Positions 8,885 to 17,043 of a stretch of DNA of 34,462 nucleotides are shown here, one piece after another. The notes below the pieces were generated by a model that worked only from the letters and a program-made list of their open reading frames with translations, made no database searches and was not told the origin of the DNA. Made by a program: the position numbers and the translations under genes. The DNA comes from Sphingomonas parapaucimobilis NBRC 15100 (GTDB lineage: Bacteria; Pseudomonadota; Alphaproteobacteria; Sphingomonadales; Sphingomonadaceae): contig NZ_BBPI01000090.1 of NCBI RefSeq assembly GCF_000787715.1, positions 1-34,462 on the forward strand, given 5' to 3'. Every line of letters begins with the position of its first letter. Positions within the stretch are counted from its first letter, which is position 1.

Positions 8885-9406
8885 TTATCGGGACAGGGCC
8901 TGGGTGATCTGCGCGGCCGGCGCGGCCAGGATATGGCCGACCCGGATCGCGATGGTCGCTGCGGCGACCAGTCCGAAAAGGCCCAGGGCACCGAACTGCA
9001 TCGCCTGCGACAGGGAGCGGCTGCGCTCCATGCGTCGGGCGGCGTCGATTTCCCCCGCCATGGTCTGGCGCAGGGCGGCGCGATCCTTGCTGCGACGCGT
9101 GCCGGTCGGCCGGGCCTCCAGGCGGGGCTCGTTGACCAGCGCATCGGCGCTGATGACATCCTGCGTGCGGACGCCCGAGAATCGGTCGCGCCGCCAGACG
9201 ACGCGGCCGATCACCACCTGGCGACCGCGCCGCAGGTCCAGATATTCGCCCGGCGCCAGCGGATCGTCACATGCGATCATCATGCCCCGGGACGAGATGT
9301 TGTGGATGCACGCATCGCCCCAGCCCCGGACGGACTTGATCCGACAGGGGATCAGAACCTGTCGGCGCGCTTCGCGGTTTTTATAGCCCGGTCCGGACCG
9401 CCCCAT
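8885..9406 (-). CDS. PilZ-domain protein with C-terminal membrane segment
   Basis: A 173-residue protein. The N-terminal PilZ domain (about 8-95) has both c-di-GMP-binding signatures: the RxxxR box as R11EARR15 and the N/DxSxxG box as N36ISSRG41. A basic linker (about 96-135) leads to one hydrophobic helix (about 138-160) near the C-terminus, which suggests a membrane-tethered c-di-GMP receptor with the PilZ domain facing the cytoplasm. No cyclase, phosphodiesterase or motility gene lies nearby, so the output is unknown. Start is the ATG at 9406. It converges on ygfZ with a 13-bp gap. Confidence 0.8.
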   Translation of the reverse strand: MGRSGPGYKNREARRQVLIPCRIKSVRGWGDACIHNISSRGMMIACDDPLAPGEYLDLRRGRQVVIGRVVWRRDRFSGVRTQDVISADALVNEPRLEARPTGTRRSKDRAALRQTMAGEIDAARRMERSRSLSQAMQFGALGLFGLVAAATIAIRVGHILAAPAAQITQALSR

Positions 9407-9618
9407 GGCAGTTTCCCTGCTCCGAATTCGATGAGTTTTTCGTCCATAGTGGACAGAGGGAAAGAAAGGATGAATCGGTTTTCACCAATGTATGATGTGT
9501 CGAGCGTGGCTGCATCGGCAACCGGCCCGGTCGCAGCCTGTCGCCATGGGGAACGGGAAAGGCATGACGCGCCCGACCTTTTCGGTTAGCTTCGCCATAG
9601 AGAAACCGAGGAGAGGTC

Positions 9619-10125
9619 ATGCCGAAGATCGGTGTTGCGCTTGCCCTGTTGGGCGCGTCGTCATCCGCCTTGGCCGCACCCCCCCAGCCCTATAGCTGGG
9701 GCAGGCCGGGTGCTTCGCGGGAGGCTTTCGATGGCGGCAGCCGGGCCTGCATGTTGCAAGCCGCCCGGCGCGACGTGGCCGGGGACGGGGCGACCCAGCG
9801 TTATGTGCGCGGCGCGCGCGTCCTGGACCGCGAAGCCAATACGCCCCCGACGGTCCCGACCGACGACATCTTCACGCAGAGCGAGAGGCAGGTTCTGCTT
9901 CGCCGAATGTATCGGCCGGACAAGCAGGTCGATTCGCTCCAGGCCACGCTGCAAGGCGAAGTGGACCAGTGCCTGGTCCGGTCCGGCTATGTCCGATTCG
10001 CCCTGACCCGCGAACAGGCGCGGATGCTCAAGCGCTATCCCCCCGGCACCGAGCAACGGCGCGCCTATCTCTACGCGCTGGGCAGCGACGCCCGGATCGT
10101 CGAGGCGCAGAAAGTCACCGACTGA
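9619..10125 (+). CDS. Small exported hypothetical protein
   Basis: A 168-residue protein with a short clear signal peptide (1-19, ending ALA just before AAPP). The mature part is charged and helical in character, with two cysteines (in RACMLQ and DQCLVRSGY), enough for one disulfide. The spacing resembles small periplasmic proteins that are common and unnamed in sphingomonads; I do not recognise a family. The ATG at 9619 follows a strong GAGGAGAGG site. The upstream 212 bp, back to the divergent PilZ gene, holds no other reading frame I would support. Confidence 0.7.
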   Translation: MPKIGVALALLGASSSALAAPPQPYSWGRPGASREAFDGGSRACMLQAARRDVAGDGATQRYVRGARVLDREANTPPTVPTDDIFTQSERQVLLRRMYRPDKQVDSLQATLQGEVDQCLVRSGYVRFALTREQARMLKRYPPGTEQRRAYLYALGSDARIVEAQKVTD

Positions 10126-10218
10126 CCCTTGCGGCACCTTGCCAGCATCGGACGGTGTCGTTCATGATAAGCCACTGATTGAACAGGCAAACATGCCTGG
10201 CGAACACGGGAGAGCATC

Positions 10219-11313
10219 ATGGGGCACGCCGATCGTCGGACCATCATCGCGGGGCTGGGGGCGGGACTGGCCCTGGCGGCGGGGGGCGGGGCCTGTGCCG
10301 CGCCGCGCGGGCGCAAGGCGGGGTATGCGATCGTCGGTCTGGGCCGCTATGCCGAGCTGATCATGTCCAAATTCGCCGAATGCGAGCAGTCGCGGCTGGT
10401 CGCGCTGGTCAGCGGCACGCCCGAAAAGCTGGCACGCTTCGGCGAGAAATATGGCGTGCCCGAAAGCCACCGTTATTCCTATGCCGATTTCGACCGTATC
10501 CGCGACAATCCGGATGTCGACATCGTCTATGTGATCCTGCCCAATGCGCTGCACGCCGAATATACGGTGCGCGCGGCCAGAGCGGGCAAGCATGTCATGT
10601 GCGAAAAGCCGATGGCGATCTCGGTCGCGGAATGCCGCACGATGATCGCGGCGTGCCGGGCGGCGGGGCGCAAGCTGATGATCGGATACCGATCGCGGTT
10701 CGAGCCGCACAACCGGCTGGCGATCGACATGGCGCGCAAGGGCTTTGTCGGGCCGACGCGGATCATCACCGCCGATCATGGCTTCAACGCGCAGCCCAAC
10801 CAGTGGCGGCTGGACCGCAAGCTGTCGGGCGGCGGCTCGCTGATGGACATCGGCATCTACAGCCTGAACGCGACCCGCTATCTGACCGGCGAAGAACCCG
10901 TCGAGGTCAGCGCGATCGAGTCCACCGACCGCAGCGACCCGCGTTTCCGTACCGTCGAGGACCGGATCAGCTTCCTGCTGCGCTTCCCTTCGGGGATCGA
11001 GGCGACCTGCGTGTCCAGCTACAGCTCCAACCACAATATGTACCGCGTGTCGGGGACGGATGGCTGGATCGAACTGGAGCCCGCCACCTCTTATGAGGGG
11101 CAGAAGATGTGGGTCCGCCGCAATGGCCGGACCGAGCAGCAGCAGGTTCCCGCAGGCAAGGGCCAGCATGCCGGGCAGCTCGACCATTTCGCCGAGTGTA
11201 TCGCCAACGGCACGGATCCGCTGGTGCCCGGCGAGGAAGGGCTGGCCGATATGCGGGTGATCGAGGCGATCTATCGATCGGCGCGGGAAGGGCGGCGGAT
11301 CACCCTGGCCTGA
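10219..11313 (+). CDS. Tat-exported Gfo/Idh/MocA-family oxidoreductase
   Basis: A 364-residue oxidoreductase with an N-terminal Tat-type signal: twin arginines at 6-7 (DRRTIIAGLGAG) before a hydrophobic stretch and a GACAAP cleavage-type region. The Rossmann domain follows with GYAIVGLGRYAE (35-46). The family hallmark EKP at 129-131 and a GGSLMDIGIY segment near 211-220 mark the substrate-binding half. The layout matches periplasmic glucose-fructose oxidoreductase of Zymomonas mobilis, another sphingomonad, which keeps its NADP tightly bound so it can work outside the cytoplasm. Substrate is unknown. It appears monocistronic. Confidence 0.85.
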   Translation: MGHADRRTIIAGLGAGLALAAGGGACAAPRGRKAGYAIVGLGRYAELIMSKFAECEQSRLVALVSGTPEKLARFGEKYGVPESHRYSYADFDRIRDNPDVDIVYVILPNALHAEYTVRAARAGKHVMCEKPMAISVAECRTMIAACRAAGRKLMIGYRSRFEPHNRLAIDMARKGFVGPTRIITADHGFNAQPNQWRLDRKLSGGGSLMDIGIYSLNATRYLTGEEPVEVSAIESTDRSDPRFRTVEDRISFLLRFPSGIEATCVSSYSSNHNMYRVSGTDGWIELEPATSYEGQKMWVRRNGRTEQQQVPAGKGQHAGQLDHFAECIANGTDPLVPGEEGLADMRVIEAIYRSAREGRRITLA

Positions 11314-11421
11314 CTTTGGCCACGGGGCGGGCGGCATGTTTCGACAATGTCAGGCGCACGTCATCTCGGCCCAGGCCCCGCAATGATAGGCTTGCCCCAT
11401 CGCTGACATGGGGATGGTGGC

Positions 11422-13185
11422 ATGATGACGGGGGCAGGGCGCAAGCGGATCATGGTCGCGGCGCTGTTGGTCGGGGCGGCAGCGGGTCCCGCCATGGCGG
11501 ATACGTGCAAGGTCGGCCAGATGGCGGCGATCCCGGTCACGATGCAGGGCCTGCGCCCGGTGGTCGAGACCCGGATCAACGGCAAGCCCGCCCCCTTCAT
11601 CCTCGACAGCGGCGCCTTTTACAGCAACATCGCGCCCCCCGTCGCACGCGAACTGGGCCTGCCGGAACAGCCCTTGCCCTTCGGTTTCCGGGTGAACGGG
11701 ATCGGCGGCAGCTCGGACGCCACCGTCGCCACGGTCAAGCACTTCACCCTGGCCGGAACCGATATCCCGAACGTCCAGTTCATCGTCAGCGGCAGCGATG
11801 TCGGCCAGACCGGCCTGCTCGGGCAGAATGTCCTGGGCCTCAGCGACGTCGAATATGACCTGCCCGGCGGCATGGTCCGGCTGTTCAAGCCCAGCGGCTG
11901 CGCGCACGCCGCCATGGCCTATTGGACGGGCGGCAAGCCCTATTTCGAAATCCCGATCGAGACCAGGGACCAGGCGCACAGCCACACGGTCGGCACGGTC
12001 GAGCTGGACGGTGCGAAGCTGAACGCGACCTTCGATACCGGAGCGGCGCAGACCGTGCTGAGCCTGCGCGCCGCCGCCCGCGCGGGCGTCCATCCCGGTG
12101 ACCCGGGCGTCGAGGCGGCGGGATGGGAGCGCGGATTGGGCCGCCATGTCGTCCAGGGCTGGACCGCGCGGTTCAAGCTGCTGAAGATCGGCAATGAGGA
12201 ACTGCACAATGTGCGGCTCCATATCGCCGATCTGGGGCCGCTCGACACCGACATGCTGCTGGGCGCGGACTTTTTCGTGTCGCACCGGCTCTATGTCTCC
12301 AATTTCCAGCACCGCATCTATTTCACCTATAGCGGCGGGCGGCTGTTCGATGCGGTGGCGCATGCCGATCCGGGCATGGCGGCGGTCGTCGCGCCAGCCG
12401 CCACCGACGCCGCGCCGCCGAGCGATGCCGAGGGTTACAGCCGTCGCGGCGCGATGCTGGTCACCCAGCACGACCTGCCCCATGCGATCGATGCCTTTAC
12501 GCAGGCGATCGCGATGGCACCCAAGAACCCGCGTTTTCCCCGCCAGCGCGCGCTCGCCTATCTGGACCAGCATCGGCCGGTGCTGGCGATCGACGACCTG
12601 AACACCACGCTGACGCTCGACCCGACCGATACGCAGGCGCGGCTGATCCGCGCCGAATTGCGGCTGCGTGCGGGCAATCCGGCGGGGACGATTACCGATC
12701 TCGACCTGCTGAACGGGCAGTTGCCGCGCGAGGATGCGGCACGGCTCCAGATGGCGCGGCTCTATTCGGGGGCGGACGCCTTCGACGCGGCGATCGGGCA
12801 ATATGATCTGTGGCTGGCCGCGCATCATGACGATTCCCGTCGCAGCACCGCGCAGAACGGCCGGTGCTGGTCGCGGATGCTGGCCGACAAGGATATCGAC
12901 AAGGCGTTGGGCGACTGCAACGCCGCGGTCCATGCGATCCCCAGCGATCCGAGCTTCCTCGACAGCCGGGCCTTTATCCATCTCCGCCAGAAGGACGACC
13001 GGGCTGCGCTCGCCGATTTCAACGCCGCGCTGGCGATCGATCCGAAGCGCGCCTGGGCACTGTACGGGCGCTCGATCGCCGAGACGCATCTGGGCATGAC
13101 CACTGAGGCGGCGCGTGACCGGACACTGGCGACGGGGCTGGACAAGCGCATGCCCGAGCGGATGAGGAAATACGGGATCGGTTAG
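11422..13185 (+). CDS. Exported double aspartic-protease-like protein with TPR repeats
   Basis: A 587-residue protein. A signal peptide (about 1-26, ending AMA) precedes two consecutive retropepsin-like lobes. Lobe 1 has FILDSGA with Asp62 and a LLGQNVLG hairpin (132-139). Lobe 2 has TFDTGAA with Asp205 and LLGADFF (279-285). The lobes could pair into one active site as in pepsin-like enzymes or retroviral protease dimers. Residues about 336-570 form several TPR-type helical hairpins, such as the SRRGAMLVTQHDLPHAIDAF and FNAALAIDP units. The role is probably periplasmic proteolysis or protein binding. It ends against a palindromic element before the TonB receptor gene. Confidence 0.8.
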   Translation: MMTGAGRKRIMVAALLVGAAAGPAMADTCKVGQMAAIPVTMQGLRPVVETRINGKPAPFILDSGAFYSNIAPPVARELGLPEQPLPFGFRVNGIGGSSDATVATVKHFTLAGTDIPNVQFIVSGSDVGQTGLLGQNVLGLSDVEYDLPGGMVRLFKPSGCAHAAMAYWTGGKPYFEIPIETRDQAHSHTVGTVELDGAKLNATFDTGAAQTVLSLRAAARAGVHPGDPGVEAAGWERGLGRHVVQGWTARFKLLKIGNEELHNVRLHIADLGPLDTDMLLGADFFVSHRLYVSNFQHRIYFTYSGGRLFDAVAHADPGMAAVVAPAATDAAPPSDAEGYSRRGAMLVTQHDLPHAIDAFTQAIAMAPKNPRFPRQRALAYLDQHRPVLAIDDLNTTLTLDPTDTQARLIRAELRLRAGNPAGTITDLDLLNGQLPREDAARLQMARLYSGADAFDAAIGQYDLWLAAHHDDSRRSTAQNGRCWSRMLADKDIDKALGDCNAAVHAIPSDPSFLDSRAFIHLRQKDDRAALADFNAALAIDPKRAWALYGRSIAETHLGMTTEAARDRTLATGLDKRMPERMRKYGIG

Positions 13186-13187
13186 AC

Positions 13188-13318
13188 AATCCTCCCCGGC
13201 ACGGGGAGGTGGCAGCGCGTCAGCGCTGACTGAGGGGGTGCGCCACAAAGAACATCCTGTGCGGCCCGCCCCCTCCACCATGCTGCGCATGGTCCCCCTC
13301 CCCGTGCCGGGGAGGATT
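13188..13318. repeat. Composite palindromic intergenic element (131 bp)
   Basis: Two 22-nt arms at 13188-13209 and 13297-13318 are perfect inverted copies. Each arm is itself a hairpin (CCTCCCCG-GCA-CGGGGAGG). Between them lie the TCAGCGCTGA palindrome and a stem-loop ACCATGC-TGC-GCATGGT. The element fills the space between two convergent genes and almost touches both stops. It has the look of a mobile REP/MITE-like unit that also serves as a bidirectional transcription end. Confidence 0.75.
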
Positions 13319-13320
13319 TC

Positions 13321-15462
13321 TTAGAACGCCTTGGACACGCCGACGAAGAAGCCGCGACGCGGGCCATATTGCGGTGCGCCGACGCCCACGCCGGTCCCGT
13401 CGCGAATTTCATATTTGTGGTCGAGCACGTTGATGACGTCGAACCGGATGTCGAGGTTCGGCCCCGCCAGATGCTGGCTCGCGGTCAGGTTGAATTGCGC
13501 ATAGGGCGACAGCTTGGCGCCGTTGGGGATGCTGTTCACATCGTCGTCGCGGCGCAGGCCCGAGCCATAGATCATGCTGCCGCCCAGCTTCGTGCCGCCA
13601 TGGAAGGCATAGGACACGCCCGCCGATCCGGTGAAGGTCTGGTCGTGGTCCAGATAGATGTAATGCCGCGCAATATAGTCGAGATCGTCCTGGCCGAAGC
13701 TGAACTGGCTGGAGACGATGCTGCGCCCCTTGGCCTTGGCGGCGGCGAAATTGGCATAGGCGAGCAGGCCGCCGCGCTGATAGCTCATATTCGCCTCGAT
13801 CCCGCCGATGCGCCCCTGCTTGTAGTTGAACGGGGTCAGGATGATCGGCGCGCCGAACTGCCCCTCGTCGATCAGGTTCTTCGAGATGCGGTAATAGGCG
13901 TCGATGCCATAGGTGAAGTAGCGGCTGGGCTTGGCCTGGAATCCGACATCGAAATAATCCTGCCGCTCGGCATAGGGCACGTCGTTGACGGTGACGGCCG
14001 GATAGGCGCTGGTCCCGACGAACTTGGCGATGCTGGTATTGCCGACCAACTCGAAGGGCGGCGGCACGAAATAGCGCGAATAGCCCGCGTGCAGCGTATA
14101 GATGTCGCCCGGCTGCCAGACCAGGTTGACGCGCGGCGACACCTGCCCCTCGCGCCGATAGCCGTTGTAGAGGTCGTAGCGCGCGCCGTAGTTGAGCGTC
14201 AGCCGGGGCAGCAGCTTCCATTCGTCCTGAAGATACGCGCTGAAGCTGGTCGCGGTCTTGCCGCTATTGTCGACGATCGCGATCGGCTCGCCCGCCTGAG
14301 CGCCGCTGGCGTCGACGGGGAAGACGTTGGTCGTGGTCGCGCTGGTCGAACGGTCGCGCGTCACCAGCAGGCCACCGCGCAGCGTGTGCGCATCGCCGAC
14401 ATGATAGACCGCGTCGACCTGTCCGCCGATGGCGAAATCCTGCTTGTACGCCTGTTGCGCCTGCCCGTTATAGAGCAGCTCGCCCAGCACATCGGGGCGA
14501 TAGCGCAGCGACGAATAGCGCGCGAAGAGCGAGGCCTGCACGGTCAGCGGCTCGGCATCGTGGAGGAAGGCGACCTGGCCGAAGCCGGTCTTTTCCAGCT
14601 GCGTCTCGTTCAGCTTCTCGCTGGGGAAGGCGGTCTGGCCACCGACGCTCCATCCGGCGCTCGGCTGCTGGCCGACGGGGTTGGGGATCTGGAACCACTG
14701 GTTGGAATAGCCGCCGACGAAGGACACCCGGTTCTGGTCGTCCAGGATATGGTCGACATAGGCGAAGCCCTGATACTGGTCGGTATCGTCATGCACCGGG
14801 TTGGAGCGGCCGTCGACGCTTTCGATGCCCAGGCCACTGTGCCGGTAGTCGCCCGACACGAAGTAATTGGTGCTTCCCGACGAGCCGCCATAGGTCAGGC
14901 TGGGCTGGATGGTGTTGTGGCTGCCGCCATAGATGGAGGCGGTGCCGCCATTGTCGAACAGGCCGCTCTTAGTGGTGATGTCGATCACGCCCGCCGTGCG
15001 CAGGCCATATTGCGCGGGCAGCGCGCCGGTCAGAATGTTGACCTTGTCGACCAGGCGCGGCGACAGGGTCTGGCCGAACACCGCCAACCCCTCGGGCAGG
15101 ATGGTGCCGTTGATGCGATATTGCAGGCCGTTATGGTCGTCGCGGACGTGGAACTGGCCGAAGCCGTCCTGCACGACGCCGGGGGCTTGGAGCAGGATCT
15201 GGTTGAACTGCTGGTTCTCGCCACCGGGCAGCGCCTTGATCGTGGCGCTGGTGATTTCATAATTGGAGGCGCCCAGGCTGGGCTGGATATGCTCGCGCGC
15301 GGTGTCGAGCCGCTTGGCGGTGACCACGATGTCGGAGGGCTGATTCGCCGCTGCCGCCGGGGTGGCGTCCGCATCGGGCGTCGGTACGCCGCGGGTCTGG
15401 GCCAGCGCGGGCAGGGCGATCGCGGACGACGCGACACAGCAAAGGAGAGCACAAAAACGCAT
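13321..15462 (-). CDS. TonB-dependent outer-membrane receptor
   Basis: A 713-residue protein. It has a signal peptide (1-21, ending ALAQ), an N-terminal linker with the TonB box DIVVTA (44-49), a plug domain (about 50-165, including NILTGALPAQYG), a 22-stranded barrel region and the terminal phenylalanine typical of outer-membrane proteins. It should import a ligand with TonB/ExbBD energy. The ligand cannot be told; nothing nearby encodes a siderophore, sugar or vitamin uptake partner. The ATG at 15462 is preferred over a TTG at 15474, because GGGG sits about 6 bases upstream of the ATG and the signal peptide begins there. It appears monocistronic. Confidence 0.92.
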   Translation of the reverse strand: MRFCALLCCVASSAIALPALAQTRGVPTPDADATPAAAANQPSDIVVTAKRLDTAREHIQPSLGASNYEITSATIKALPGGENQQFNQILLQAPGVVQDGFGQFHVRDDHNGLQYRINGTILPEGLAVFGQTLSPRLVDKVNILTGALPAQYGLRTAGVIDITTKSGLFDNGGTASIYGGSHNTIQPSLTYGGSSGSTNYFVSGDYRHSGLGIESVDGRSNPVHDDTDQYQGFAYVDHILDDQNRVSFVGGYSNQWFQIPNPVGQQPSAGWSVGGQTAFPSEKLNETQLEKTGFGQVAFLHDAEPLTVQASLFARYSSLRYRPDVLGELLYNGQAQQAYKQDFAIGGQVDAVYHVGDAHTLRGGLLVTRDRSTSATTTNVFPVDASGAQAGEPIAIVDNSGKTATSFSAYLQDEWKLLPRLTLNYGARYDLYNGYRREGQVSPRVNLVWQPGDIYTLHAGYSRYFVPPPFELVGNTSIAKFVGTSAYPAVTVNDVPYAERQDYFDVGFQAKPSRYFTYGIDAYYRISKNLIDEGQFGAPIILTPFNYKQGRIGGIEANMSYQRGGLLAYANFAAAKAKGRSIVSSQFSFGQDDLDYIARHYIYLDHDQTFTGSAGVSYAFHGGTKLGGSMIYGSGLRRDDDVNSIPNGAKLSPYAQFNLTASQHLAGPNLDIRFDVINVLDHKYEIRDGTGVGVGAPQYGPRRGFFVGVSKAF

Positions 15463-15619
15463 TGACAACCCCAAATGTTATAACGTCTCCCGAGCGAGCT
15501 ATCTTGCTGCACCGCGATGCGATGGCAAGGCGGGGCAGCATTCATGACGCATTTGTAAGCGAGCCATCATGCAGGGGCGCCGCCATGGTCAGGGGCCTGT
15601 GAGCGCGCTATAAGGGACC

Positions 15620-15799
15620 ATGGCCGAACGCTTCGAACGACACCGCCAGCCCTGGCGCCAGGACGAGATCCAGAAACTCCACACCCTCGCCAAGAAGGGC
15701 ATGGCGCTGAAGGCGATCGCCAAGGCGCTGACCCGCAGCGAGGAGTCGGTCAAGGCGCGAGCCAAGGAAGACGGGCTGTCGATCGCCAAGCTCCACTGA
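15620..15799 (+). CDS. 59-residue helix-turn-helix protein (GcrA-like N-terminus)
   Basis: A short frame of 59 codons plus stop. The sequence PWRQDEIQKLHTLAKKG...LKAIAKALTRSEESVKARAKEDGL resembles the SANT/Myb or homeodomain-like three-helix fold at the start of the cell-cycle regulator GcrA (pattern W-x-x-E-x-x-x-L-x-x-L-x-x-x-G-x-S-x-x-x-I-A-x-x-L-x-x-T-x-x-x-V). The protein is basic and helical, as expected of a small DNA-binding protein. A GGGAC stretch upstream of the ATG is a weak ribosome-binding site. It sits alone between the TonB receptor promoter and the phosphoribosyltransferase. It lacks the long acidic tail of true GcrA, so function is inferred only. Confidence 0.65.
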   Translation: MAERFERHRQPWRQDEIQKLHTLAKKGMALKAIAKALTRSEESVKARAKEDGLSIAKLH

Positions 15800-15823
15800 G
15801 GCCGGATCGCCATTCGGCCATGC

Positions 15824-15850
15824 CCCTCGCCCCTCACAGAGGGGAGAGGG
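15824..15850. terminator. G/C-rich hairpin between convergent genes
   Basis: A 12-bp stem with one mismatch (core CCCCTC-ACA-GAGGGG) lies between the 59-residue gene and the convergent phosphoribosyltransferase gene. There is no T-run on either outgoing side, so it is not a classical intrinsic terminator. It may be a fragment of the palindromic repeats seen elsewhere in the window. Confidence 0.3.
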
Positions 15851-15927
15851 AAAAGGGGGATGCTGAATGTCGATCCGTTTTGAGGTTCGGGAATGGCGGG
15901 GCAGGGCGCGCCCGCCGTCCCGGATCG

Positions 15928-16479
15928 TCAGCGCAGGATGATGGCGGCCCCGTGCTTGTGGGTGCGGATTTCATCCTCGGTCAGGCCGTTGATCTCGTGC
16001 GGGAAGATCAGCCAGTCATTCGTCTCATGCACGAAGAAGTCCGGCGTCAGGTCGGTCACGTTGCGTGACGGCTTGTAATAGACGGTCGCGACCTTCACCT
16101 CGTCCGGCATATTGTTCCGGCAGCGCTGCTTCAACTCCTTCAGCAAGGCGCGGATCGAGCGCCCGGAATCGAACACGTCGTCGATCAGGAGCAGGCGATC
16201 TTCCGGGTTCAGGACGTCGACCAGATGGCCCAGCCCATAAATGCGGACCTGCGGCTCCTGCTGGTCGATGCCGGTATAGGAGGCGGTGCGGATCGCGATA
16301 TGATCGCTCTGGACCCCGCGATATTCGAGCAGTTCCTGGACCGCGATGCCGACCGGCGCACCGCCGCGCCAGATGCCGACGATATGCGTCGGGCGAAAGC
16401 CGGAGTCGAAGACCAGATTGCCCAGGCGAAAGGAATCCTCCAGCAGGCGGTCGGCGGACAGGTAGATCTTGGTGGTCAC
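15928..16479 (-). CDS. Purine-type phosphoribosyltransferase (hypoxanthine/xanthine-guanine)
   Basis: A 183-residue type I phosphoribosyltransferase that should make IMP or GMP/XMP from a free purine and PRPP, i.e. purine salvage. The PRPP-binding motif is LLLIDDVFDSGRSI (96-109) with the paired acidic residues Asp100-Asp101. The early loop is IVGIWRGGAPVG (33-44), and the C-terminal aromatic/base-contact region is DFFVHETNDWLIFPHE. The start is a GTG at 16479; an in-frame TGA lies only a few codons upstream and no ATG is available in between. Which base is used cannot be read from the sequence. Confidence 0.8.
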   Translation of the reverse strand: MTTKIYLSADRLLEDSFRLGNLVFDSGFRPTHIVGIWRGGAPVGIAVQELLEYRGVQSDHIAIRTASYTGIDQQEPQVRIYGLGHLVDVLNPEDRLLLIDDVFDSGRSIRALLKELKQRCRNNMPDEVKVATVYYKPSRNVTDLTPDFFVHETNDWLIFPHEINGLTEDEIRTHKHGAAIILR

Positions 16480-16500
16480 GGGAATCGTCCATCATCATTG

Positions 16501-16532
16501 CGGAGCGGGGCACGGAGCGGGGCACGGAGCGG
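16501..16532. repeat. 12-bp tandem repeat upstream of the phosphoribosyltransferase
   Basis: The unit CGGAGCGGGGCA occurs two and two-thirds times in a row at 16501-16532. It starts 22 bases upstream of the GTG start of the phosphoribosyltransferase, so it falls in the promoter or leader. Such perfect short repeats can change copy number by slippage. Confidence 0.7.
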
Positions 16533-16592
16533 TCGGCGTCGGGACTGGTCGCCTATGTGATGCCGTCGGGCCGACAGGGCAAGCGGGCGGCG

Positions 16593-16943
16593 CTATTCGA
16601 CGATCCGTCCGATCCGCACCAGCACCCCGGTCGGGTCGCTGACCGCGAACTCATAGGTGCCCCAGGGTTTGGCGTGCGGCGTGCCAGGCTTGATGATGTC
16701 GTCGCGGACCCGCTCGGCGACCGCATCGACATCTTCGACATAAAGATAGAGGCCGAACGGGTTGTCCTCCCCGCGCACCGGCCAGCCCGGCATGTGGTTG
16801 AGGTGCAGATGCCAGCCGCGTCCGTCTTCCAGGATGCGGTAATGACCGAAATCGGCAGCGACCGAAAAGCCGAGCCGTTCGTAAAAGGCAGTACTGGCAT
16901 CGAGATCGTCGGCCGGTACGATGGCGACGCAGTGGTGGTCCAT
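16593..16943 (-). CDS. VOC-family (glyoxalase/bleomycin-resistance fold) protein
   Basis: A 116-residue single-domain protein with the paired beta-alpha-beta-beta-beta pattern of the vicinal-oxygen-chelate family. The first half carries DHHCVAIVPADDLDASTAFYERLGF with His3 as a probable metal ligand. The second half carries GLYLYVEDVDAV and ends TYEFAVSDPTGVLVRIG with Glu near 97, the usual second-half metal ligand position. Function in this family ranges from glyoxalase to ring cleavage and antibiotic binding, and this length does not decide it. It is followed downstream by the phosphoribosyltransferase 113 bp away, so co-transcription is possible but not evident. Confidence 0.78.
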   Translation of the reverse strand: MDHHCVAIVPADDLDASTAFYERLGFSVAADFGHYRILEDGRGWHLHLNHMPGWPVRGEDNPFGLYLYVEDVDAVAERVRDDIIKPGTPHAKPWGTYEFAVSDPTGVLVRIGRIVE

Positions 16944-17043
16944 GGTGATGCTTTCCTTGCTGCCGACCGGACGTGCTGACGGGAAAAGTTCTGCCGGGGC
17001 ATCATGAAGTTTTTGTCATGAAATATTGTGCGGTATTTGTGCC

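Noticed and set aside
11350..13290. A 646-codon minus-strand frame over the aspartic-protease/TPR gene
   Set aside because: It lacks domain features and extends through the palindromic element. The plus strand shows clear protease and TPR motifs.
13369..15465. A nearly 700-codon open frame antisense to the TonB-dependent receptor
   Set aside because: It has no recognisable domain, and its composition is what GC-rich antisense DNA gives. The opposite strand has a signal peptide, TonB box, plug and barrel.
16593..16943. Calling the VOC protein a bleomycin-resistance determinant
   Set aside because: The fold is shared by many enzymes and nothing in the sequence or context supports drug binding.
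16984..17040. Specific -35/-10 promoter boxes ahead of the MFS gene
   Set aside because: TTGTCA is present, but the spacing to any -10-like hexamer is poor and the choice would be arbitrary.
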